DNA of 13,048 nucleotides from assembly GCA_964429265.1 (NCBI GenBank), contig CAYSBK010000057.1:1-13048 (forward strand). The letters are read 5' to 3'. A model generated the notes under the pieces. The model was not told where the DNA came from and searched no databases. It saw nothing but the letters and a program-made list of their open reading frames with translations. Source of the DNA: CAYSBK01 sp964429265 (GTDB taxonomy: Bacteria; Planctomycetota; Phycisphaerae; Sedimentisphaerales; Anaerobacaceae). This document shows positions 7,565 to 13,048 of this stretch, one piece after another. Position numbers and translations under genes: made by a program. Position 1 is the first letter of the stretch. Every line of letters starts with the position of its first letter.

Positions 7565-8221
7565 ATGGACGAGCAGGTGGATTCGTCGCGGCGGAGATTC
7601 AGGCCAAGCGGCATCCAGATCGTGTTGGCGGTGTGGTTTGTGGGGGCGGTTGTGTGCTTGATCGCGTGGCCTGTTTTAAGGAAGCCGCCGGCGCCGCCCG
7701 TGGTTTGTGGACCAAACATGAGGGGCCTTGCGCTGGCGATGGTGGTTTATGCGAACGACGGCAAGGGCGCGCTTCCGCCGGGCGACAAGTGGTGCGATCT
7801 TCTGGTAGGGCTTCATTACGTACCGCTCAAACAATTTGTTTGCAGGCAGTCGGATGCAATTGAGGGCGAGTCAAGTTATGCCATCAACAAGTACGTTGCG
7901 GGCAAATCTTTGAAGGGGGTGCCGCCGGATACAGTGCTGTTGTTTGAGACGGACTGGGGGATAGACCCGAACGGCCGGACCGAGCCGATTCGCAACCGTG
8001 CGTGTTACAAAATGGGAAGCGGCATTGCCCTGCCCCGCCAGCGGATGGTTTACAAGGGGCGGTGGAATCTCGCGGGCGGACCGGAAATGTTGACGACCAA
8101 GTATCACGGCGGAAGCTGCCCTGTGGTCTTTGTCGATGCGTCGGTGAAGTGGGTTAAGACGGAGGATTTGCCGAAGCTGAAGTTCAAGCCGGACCCGAAC
8201 GAGGCTGACGAGGTACACTGA
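7565..8221 (+). CDS. pseudopilin-like protein with a variant H-X9-DG motif and no prepilin leader
   Basis: The 218-residue protein has a short basic N-terminus, one membrane helix (about 16-38) and an exported domain. That domain resembles the DUF1559/H-X9-DG proteins abundant in planctomycetes. It has a CGPNMRGLALAMVVYANDGKG-like helix after the membrane segment, an LPPGDKW turn, FVCR, SSYAINKYV and, near the end, His181 followed after nine residues by Asp191-Ala192. The last is the family's H-X9-DG motif with Gly replaced by Ala. Unlike typical members it lacks the GFTLIE prepilin cleavage and methylation site before the helix, so processing by prepilin peptidase is unlikely. It probably stays anchored in the membrane. 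Role unknown; family members are assumed to be linked to type II secretion or pilus-like structures. The start has a GAGGGG ribosome site nine bases upstream. Confidence 0.78.
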   Translation: MDEQVDSSRRRFRPSGIQIVLAVWFVGAVVCLIAWPVLRKPPAPPVVCGPNMRGLALAMVVYANDGKGALPPGDKWCDLLVGLHYVPLKQFVCRQSDAIEGESSYAINKYVAGKSLKGVPPDTVLLFETDWGIDPNGRTEPIRNRACYKMGSGIALPRQRMVYKGRWNLAGGPEMLTTKYHGGSCPVVFVDASVKWVKTEDLPKLKFKPDPNEADEVH

Positions 8222-8278
8222 GTCGATGGCGGATTTTGGTCACTACCAGAGCCGAAAGAGAAATGCTCGACGGTTCGG

Positions 8279-8302
8279 CGCGGTGCTGGTAAGATTACCG
8301 CG
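8279..8302 (+). promoter_or_regulatory. nested inverted repeats upstream of the GH120 gene
   Basis: CGCGGT (8279-8284) and ACCGCG (8297-8302) form a six-base inverted repeat around 12 bases. Nested within it is the palindrome GGTAA-GA-TTACC (8288-8299), which would compete for the same bases if transcribed. It sits about 60 bases before the GH120 start. It could be a DNA operator or a small RNA hairpin. No clear promoter was seen with it. Confidence 0.3.
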
Positions 8303-8361
8303 GCAGCATGAGATAAGTGGTGAGACGTGGAAACGTTGAACTGTATGTGAGGAGCCGAACA

Positions 8362-10275
8362 ATGAAAAGGTTGATGCTGGTAGTGATGGTGGGATTGGCC
8401 TGCCAATCGGTTTTTGCCAGGCAGTGGTATGTGTCGGTGAAAGGCAGCGATAAGAACGACGGGACGGCTTCCAGGCCGTTGCGGACTATTTCAGCGGCGG
8501 CGAAGCTTGCTCAACCGGGCGACGTGATAACCGTGCGGGAGGGAACTTATCGGGAGATGGTGGTTCCGCCGCGTGGTGGCGAGTCGGACTCGAAGCGAAT
8601 CGTTTACCAGGCTGCACCCGGTGAAGAGGTGGTGATAAAAGGATCCGAGGTTATTACCGGCTGGAAGCACGTCAAGGACGGCGTGTGGAAGGTGACCATA
8701 CCGAATACGTTTTTTGGAGACTACAACCCGTATAAGGACGTTATTGTCGGGGACTGGTACAGGGGCAGAGGCAGGATTCATCACACGGGTGAGGTTTATC
8801 TGAACGGCAAGTCGCTGTTCGAGAAGGCCTCTCTCGATGAAGTGATGAATCCGAAGCCGTACCCGAGGGCCGTCGACAAGGAGGCGTCGCTTTACACGTG
8901 GTACTGCGAAAGCGACGATGACAATACGTATATCTGGGCCAATTTCCACGGCTATAATCCCAACGAGGAGCTTGTCGAGATAAACGTTCGCAAGAGCTGC
9001 TTTTACCCGGATGCGCCGGGGCGGAACTATATTACGGTTCGGGGTTTCCGGATGAGCCAGGCGGCTACCCAATGGGCGGCCCCGACGGCCGAGCAGATCG
9101 GGTTGATCGGGACGCACTGGAGCAAAGGATGGATCATCGAGAACAATATCATCAGCGATTCGAAGTGCACGGGGATAACGCTCGGCAAAGACAGGAAAAG
9201 CGGTCACAACGTGTGCGTAAATAACCCGGGCAAAGACGGAGCGATTCTCTACAACGAGGTGATTGTGCGGGCGTTGAAGGGTGGCTGGTCGAAAGAGAAG
9301 ATCGGCGGACACGTTGTGCGCAACAACACGATATTCAACTGCGAGCAGGCTGGGATATGCGGCAGCCTTGGGCCGGTGTTCAGCGAGGTGAGCGGCAATC
9401 ATATTTTCAACATCTGGGCGAAGCGTCAGTTCAGCGGTGCGGAGATGGCCGGGATTAAGTTTCACGGGGCGATCGACACGGTCATCAGGAATAATCGCAT
9501 ACACGATGCGGGCAGAGGGATATGGCTGGACTGGATGGCGCAGGGGGCGCGGGTGACGGGGAACCTGTGCTACAACAACAGCGTGGACGATTTCTTTTCG
9601 GAGGTGAATCACGGGCCTTACCTGGTTGATAACAACCTGTTTCTTTCAGATCTTTCGGTGCAGAATATGTCCCACGGCGGCGCGTATGTTCACAATCTGA
9701 TGGCCGGCCGGATCAGGGCAAGGACGACCGAGCGGAAGACCCCCTATATGAAAGCCCATTCAACGCAGGTGGCGGGTCTGCACGACATTATGAAGATCGG
9801 TGACGTCCGCTTCTACAACAATATCTTCGTAGGAAAGGGTGTTGTGGCGGGCCAAGCGGAGGGGGATAGGATCGGGTACGGCCTTTCGGCTTTCGACGAT
9901 GCCGAGCTTGCGATGTATGTCGATGGCAACGCTTATTTCAATGGGGCGGTGCCTTACAAGGGGGAAGGGAACCATATCGTGAAGACAGGATTCGACCCGA
10001 AGGTGGAGTTGGTTGAGAAAGGAGAGGAGGTTTATCTTCAAATGACGGTGGGCAGTTGGCTGTACAAGCTGCAAAACAAGCTTGTAACGACGAAGCTGTT
10101 GGGCAGGGCGGTGGTGCCGGGCCTGCCGTACGTCAATCCTGACGATACGCCTTTGAAGGTGGACACCGATTATTTCGGTAGAAGCAGGGATGTCAGGAAT
10201 CCGACAGCCGGGCCGTTCGAGAATCCGGGAGAGGGGAGAGTTTCTCTGAGGGTCTGGCCGGTTGGGCGGCCGTAA
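8362..10275 (+). CDS. secreted GH120 family beta-xylosidase-like glycosidase (right-handed beta-helix)
   Basis: This is predicted to cleave xylose from xylo-oligosaccharides with retention of configuration. The 637 residues begin with a signal peptide ending in SVFA (cleavage after Ala19). Next comes the opening of a parallel beta-helix (WYVSVKGSDKNDGT, then PGDVITVREGTYRE) and a helix running to the C-terminus. The length and order of conserved blocks match GH120 XylC of Thermoanaerobacterium as I remember it: FFGDYNPYKD, GEVYLNG, EINVRKSCFYP, WSKGWIIE, HGPYLVDNN, and LKVDTDYFG near the end. The GH120 nucleophile and acid/base appear present as Asp390 in WLDW and Glu414 in SEVNHGP. The start at 8362 is chosen over an ATG at 8317 because it has an AGGAG site eight bases upstream and begins directly with the signal peptide. 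Export fits cooperation with the rhamnosidase lipoprotein upstream. Another sugar substrate is possible. Confidence 0.85.
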   Translation: MKRLMLVVMVGLACQSVFARQWYVSVKGSDKNDGTASRPLRTISAAAKLAQPGDVITVREGTYREMVVPPRGGESDSKRIVYQAAPGEEVVIKGSEVITGWKHVKDGVWKVTIPNTFFGDYNPYKDVIVGDWYRGRGRIHHTGEVYLNGKSLFEKASLDEVMNPKPYPRAVDKEASLYTWYCESDDDNTYIWANFHGYNPNEELVEINVRKSCFYPDAPGRNYITVRGFRMSQAATQWAAPTAEQIGLIGTHWSKGWIIENNIISDSKCTGITLGKDRKSGHNVCVNNPGKDGAILYNEVIVRALKGGWSKEKIGGHVVRNNTIFNCEQAGICGSLGPVFSEVSGNHIFNIWAKRQFSGAEMAGIKFHGAIDTVIRNNRIHDAGRGIWLDWMAQGARVTGNLCYNNSVDDFFSEVNHGPYLVDNNLFLSDLSVQNMSHGGAYVHNLMAGRIRARTTERKTPYMKAHSTQVAGLHDIMKIGDVRFYNNIFVGKGVVAGQAEGDRIGYGLSAFDDAELAMYVDGNAYFNGAVPYKGEGNHIVKTGFDPKVELVEKGEEVYLQMTVGSWLYKLQNKLVTTKLLGRAVVPGLPYVNPDDTPLKVDTDYFGRSRDVRNPTAGPFENPGEGRVSLRVWPVGRP

Positions 10276-10341
10276 ACGGTCCGGCCGGCGACGTTGACGT
10301 GGCGCATATCGCTGGTTTTCTCAAAATCACCTACGACTGCG

Positions 10342-10370
10342 TTGACTACCACAATAAAGGTGCGTATACT
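10342..10370 (+). promoter_or_regulatory. strong sigma70-type promoter of the protease/TPR gene
   Basis: TTGACT (10342-10347) and TATACT (10365-10370) each match the consensus at five of six bases and are separated by exactly 17 bases. The predicted start point near 10377 lies about 30 bases before the ATG at 10406. This is the best promoter match in the window and implies independent transcription of the next gene. Confidence 0.6.
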
Positions 10371-10405
10371 CTTATTGTTTCTTTTTTGTGCTTGAGTAAG
10401 CCACA

Positions 10406-12496
10406 ATGGTATTTCATCTGATGCGAAGGGTAATTTGCACGGTTTTGCTGTTTTGCTTTTTCGCAGCCCCGTTTGTTTGCGTCGGCTGTAAGCCTAAAGA
10501 CCAGAGAGTCTCCGAGCGTGAGATTCTCGAACAGCTCTCGGATTTCGATCCCAACGCCATTGTAGTGCTGGCCTATCTGGGCCGATATCAGCACGGGGCG
10601 ACTATGCTATGGCCCAGAGTAGCCTTTGCCATCGGTGACGGGACGCTTATTCTAACTGCGGCCCACTGCGTATACGGCTTCACCGATCCCCGGCAGCAGG
10701 CCGTCTCGCCAGATATCGTCGTAGTCAGTCCTTATTACGGAGATGTCTTCGATTTTGAGGTCCTCGCCGTCGATAAAGAGGCGGACCTGGCCATACTGAA
10801 GGCATCCTGGCCGGCCCATCCAGCTCTTTCGCTCGGCAGCCAAGACGAGCTCAAGGACGCAAAGAAAATTATTATCGCGAGCCGTCCATGTACCCCCCGA
10901 GGCGGACTGGCTGAAACTCCATGGAACTTAACCAGACAAATCCGCGCGGAAGAGCTTCCAGTTCGCGCCCCACGTGATGAAAAGCCCTGCCGCGCCATCG
11001 CATTGAAAGGGACTCGCTACGCCGTCAAAGGCTGGAGCGGCTCTGCGCTGGTCCTTCCGAGAACAGGCAAAGTTGTTGGTGTATTAACGGGTGGTGTATT
11101 AGCTAGCCTTACGAAAGTGGGCGACAACAAGACCGTCCGCCGCAAAGACGCCGAAGGCTGCGGCATCAGCTCCATTCAAAAGCTCCTGAAACAACATAAC
11201 CTCCAATCCCGTGCCGGAGCCTGCCCGGTCCAACTGCCTTGCATCGCGGATGCCAACCAGGGCTTTGCCCTGGCCATCGACTATGTCGAGTGCTTATTGA
11301 ACAAAGATTTAACTGGGGCACTCGATATTGCTAAACGGCTGGTCGCAATGCGCCCTCAATCCGTCCAGGCCCGCCTGTTTCTTGCTTTCAGCGCCTACGA
11401 TGCTTACGCCCTTATATCTTCCACCGAGCAGCTTCGTTCGCTGGCAGAATCAAGTTTCAAACAGGCCCTGGCTCTGCAGCCCGAAAACGCCTGCGCCCAC
11501 GCTGGCTACAGCAGCTTCTTGTTGGAGCAGAAGCGCTACGAACAGGCCCTGGCCGAAGCCGAGACCGCCCTGGCCATCGACCCTAACAACGAACTGGCCT
11601 TGGCTAATCGTGTCTGCATCCTCACCGCCACCGACCCCAACAAGGCCGAAAAACTGGCCCACCAGTTGGTCAAGAAAGACCCAAACAACCCGCACTGGTG
11701 GTACTGGTATTACGGAGCGCTGGCTAAGCTCGGCCAACGCGAAAAGGCCCTCGAAGCCGCCCGGACAGCCGTGGAGCTCAATCCTGATGGTCTCTACCAA
11801 GGCGGCCTCGCCGACGCCCTCGTTAAGCTGCACCGAATCGACGATGCCGAATCGTACTACAAACAAATGACCCAACGCTGCGGATGCCAGCTTTGCTGGT
11901 ACAAGTATGCCGATTTTCTCGTTGGCTACCGGCCGGAAAGGCTGGGCGAAGCCGAGAAAGCGCTTGATGAGGCGGAATCCAAAAAGGCCAGGCGTGTCTC
12001 AAAGGAAAGCCTTATTTCCCTGCGACTTCGACTCTTGCAAAAAAAGGCACCTGAAAAAGGTGAAGCTCTTGCTCGGCAATTGCTGGAAAAGACACCAGAA
12101 AACGCAGAGTACTGGTATCACCTCGCGGGGATCCTCAGAGCACAAAACAAGCACCAAGAAGCCGTCGAAGCGGCTGGCCGGGCCGTACAGCTCGACCCTG
12201 ACGGTCCCTACCGCCCGCGCCTGGCGGACTGCTTGGCAAAAGCGGGCCGATTAGACGAATCCGAGCGAACATATAAACAGATGCTACGCGACCATCCCGA
12301 TAGAGCCAGGTATTGGTACTGGTATGCAAAATTTCTCTGCTACTACTTCCCCGACAGGCTCGAAGAAGCACGCCGAAGTCTCGAAAAAGCCCGGGACCCA
12401 CATAAAGACTGGTCCGTCGCCCCCGCTGATCTGGCCGAGCTGAGTGAAAAAATCGAGGCAAGACAGAATGCTCGTGACAATACTCAGGATAATTGA
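10406..12496 (+). CDS. trypsin-like serine protease fused to TPR repeats, predicted lipoprotein
   Basis: The 696 residues form an exported protease joined to a protein-binding solenoid. A hydrophobic signal ends in CVGC (lipid-acceptor Cys28). The protease domain (about 45-290) has a complete chymotrypsin-fold triad: His87 in LTAAHC, Asp127 in EADLAILK and Ser211 in GWSGSALV. There is no PDZ domain, so it is not a standard HtrA/DegP. From about residue 300 to 680 come TPR-type helices with repeated turns such as AIDPNNELA, ELNPDG and QLDPDG. About 95 residues are duplicated at a spacing of 138 residues. The likely role is processing or sensing of envelope proteins held by the TPRs, but no target is evident. 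An ATG at 10421 is an alternative start giving a more usual signal peptide; neither has a strong ribosome site. The coding strand is C-rich, opposite to neighbouring plus-strand genes, which suggests inversion or transfer. Confidence 0.85.
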   Translation: MVFHLMRRVICTVLLFCFFAAPFVCVGCKPKDQRVSEREILEQLSDFDPNAIVVLAYLGRYQHGATMLWPRVAFAIGDGTLILTAAHCVYGFTDPRQQAVSPDIVVVSPYYGDVFDFEVLAVDKEADLAILKASWPAHPALSLGSQDELKDAKKIIIASRPCTPRGGLAETPWNLTRQIRAEELPVRAPRDEKPCRAIALKGTRYAVKGWSGSALVLPRTGKVVGVLTGGVLASLTKVGDNKTVRRKDAEGCGISSIQKLLKQHNLQSRAGACPVQLPCIADANQGFALAIDYVECLLNKDLTGALDIAKRLVAMRPQSVQARLFLAFSAYDAYALISSTEQLRSLAESSFKQALALQPENACAHAGYSSFLLEQKRYEQALAEAETALAIDPNNELALANRVCILTATDPNKAEKLAHQLVKKDPNNPHWWYWYYGALAKLGQREKALEAARTAVELNPDGLYQGGLADALVKLHRIDDAESYYKQMTQRCGCQLCWYKYADFLVGYRPERLGEAEKALDEAESKKARRVSKESLISLRLRLLQKKAPEKGEALARQLLEKTPENAEYWYHLAGILRAQNKHQEAVEAAGRAVQLDPDGPYRPRLADCLAKAGRLDESERTYKQMLRDHPDRARYWYWYAKFLCYYFPDRLEEARRSLEKARDPHKDWSVAPADLAELSEKIEARQNARDNTQDN
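11692..12403 (+). repeat. diverged internal duplication of a TPR module
   Basis: Two protein segments of about 95 residues align at an offset of 414 bases (138 codons): roughly 11692-11989 and 12106-12403. Shared landmarks in order are a Trp/Tyr-rich entry helix, EALEAA/EAVEAA, ELNPDG/QLDPDG, GLADAL/RLADCL, YYKQM/TYKQM, WYKYADFL/WYWYAKFL and RPERLGEA/FPDRLEEA. DNA identity is clearly lower than protein similarity, so the duplication is old. Confidence 0.7.
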
Positions 12497-12894
12497 CGCG
12501 GATTTCGTCTTTGTCTTGACCCGTGGCCTGGAGTAGCCGCGCTTGCGGCAGCAAGACACTTGGGGCCGAGAAGCGATTTGCTCGCAAGCGCAGCAAACAG
12601 GAAATCCCGAATCGATTGCACACATCCTCGGCGAGCATATTGACCTTGCTGTTCGCAGCAGAGTGTGGTATCGTTCTCTCGCTATGGATGGCAGCGAAGC
12701 ACGGCCGCGACGCAGGCCGGAAACGCAGAAGGCGGGCTGTTCGGCTGGTACGTCACGGATACCTATAGTCCGCGTAGCGACGTGGTCCTCCTGATTGTGC
12801 TTGGGTGCAGAGACAAGCGCGTCGACGCCGGCTTTTGGTGTGTTGTGTAATGTGCGGTTAACAAGAACCATCATTACAAGAAGGTGGCTAAGAA
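12497..12894 (+). other. 398-base region without a convincing gene
   Basis: Short open frames exist on both strands, up to about 80 codons on the plus strand and longer ones antisense to the protease gene. None has a good ribosome site, recognisable motif or protein-like composition. The first 100 bases hold a cluster of small hairpins (12536-12597). The last 20 bases carry the ribosome site of argJ. Base composition here is mixed, without the C-richness of the preceding gene. It may contain an unrecognised RNA, a decayed gene or simply spacer. Confidence 0.5.
12536..12597 (+). other. cluster of three small hairpins
   Basis: GCCGC-GCTT-GCGGC (12536-12549) overlaps CTTGC-GGCA-GCAAG (12542-12555), so these two are mutually exclusive. 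TTTGCT (12577-12582) pairs with AGCAAA (12592-12597) around CGCAAGCGC. None has a U-tract. It lies 40 bases after the protease/TPR stop codon and may form a structured 3' end. Confidence 0.35.
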
Positions 12895-13048
12895 ATGACG
12901 AATGTTACGATTACTGCACCGGGGGGCTTTGTGGCGGGGGCTTCAGCGTGCGGGATAAAGAAATCGGGCAGGGCGGACCTTGGGCTTTTGGTGTGTCCCG
13001 GCGGAGCGACAGCGGCGGCGGTTTTCACCACCAACAGGATTACGTCTG
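12895..13048 (+). CDS. argJ: glutamate N-acetyltransferase / amino-acid acetyltransferase ArgJ (N-terminal part)
   Basis: ArgJ moves the acetyl group from N-acetylornithine to glutamate, and in the bifunctional form also acetylates glutamate with acetyl-CoA, in the cyclic arginine pathway of the cytoplasm. Only the first 51 codons are in the window. They contain the family's N-terminal pattern: TAPGGFVAGASACGIKKSG, then a hydrophobic DLGLLV strand and ATAAAVFTTN before a predicted strand. This matches the usual 'GIK(K/R)SGxxDLxL...VFTxN' opening closely. The autocleavage Thr and the active site lie beyond the window edge, so mono- or bifunctionality cannot be judged. The start is supported by AAGGTGG about seven to ten bases upstream. 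G-richness of the coding strand returns here, like the other housekeeping genes and unlike the preceding protease gene. Confidence 0.92.
   Translation, partial: MTNVTITAPGGFVAGASACGIKKSGRADLGLLVCPGGATAAAVFTTNRITS

Noticed and set aside
8491..9612. 373-codon open frame antisense to the GH120 gene
   Set aside because: It is rich in Arg, Val, His and Pro with no motif and is opposite a clear coding region; a bias artefact.
10275..10405. Open frame after the GH120 stop resembling GDVDVAHIAGFL, dockerin-like at a glance
   Set aside because: It is in a different frame from GH120, the GH120 product already ends where the family ends, and only one loose half-motif is present.
12523..12850. Small open frames of 60-85 codons in the gap before argJ
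   Set aside because: Three overlapping frames compete, none has a ribosome site or recognisable sequence, and composition is not protein-like.
12857..12862. GTTAAC resembling an integron attC core end
   Set aside because: No matching partner core or paired R-box sequence was found in the gap.

Overview
The window reads like a chromosomal segment of a planctomycete, most likely from the Phycisphaerae. This is inferred from the gene set: secreted sugar hydrolases, an H-X9-DG-type pseudopilin relative, large membrane/TPR proteins of unknown role, and a short-form S-adenosylhomocysteinase. No rRNA or other phylogenetic marker is present, so the assignment is tentative. The plus strand is generally G-rich.

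Layout. Positions 1-69 may hold the last codons of a plus-strand gene that starts outside the window. Two minus-strand genes follow, read from right to left: ahcY (2190-3449) and, 76 bases downstream, a 620-residue membrane protein with a large helical-repeat domain (251-2113). A G-rich divergent spacer with candidate promoters in both directions separates ahcY from a plus-strand run. That run contains a GH78-type alpha-L-rhamnosidase lipoprotein (3726-6185), a nitrilase-superfamily amidohydrolase (6280-7125), a small zinc-ribbon membrane protein (7162-7500), a pseudopilin-like H-X9-D protein (7565-8221) and a secreted GH120 beta-xylosidase-like enzyme (8362-10275). Next is a trypsin-like protease/TPR lipoprotein (10406-12496) with its own strong promoter and a base composition opposite to its surroundings. 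After about 400 bases without a convincing gene, which include a cluster of small hairpins, the window ends inside argJ (from 12895).

Function. The two glycosidases point to outer-surface or periplasmic breakdown of rhamnose- and xylose-containing polysaccharides. The amidohydrolase and the two small membrane proteins between them have no proven link to this. AhcY (methyl cycle) and ArgJ (arginine synthesis) are housekeeping. The protease/TPR gene looks like an accessory unit set between ordinary genes.

I found no defence system, CRISPR array, tRNA, rRNA or mobile-element gene. The least ordinary parts are the protease/TPR gene with its reversed GC skew and internal duplication, the structured gap after it, the H-X9-D protein lacking a prepilin leader, and an extended -10 box that overlaps the annotated start of the zinc-ribbon gene.
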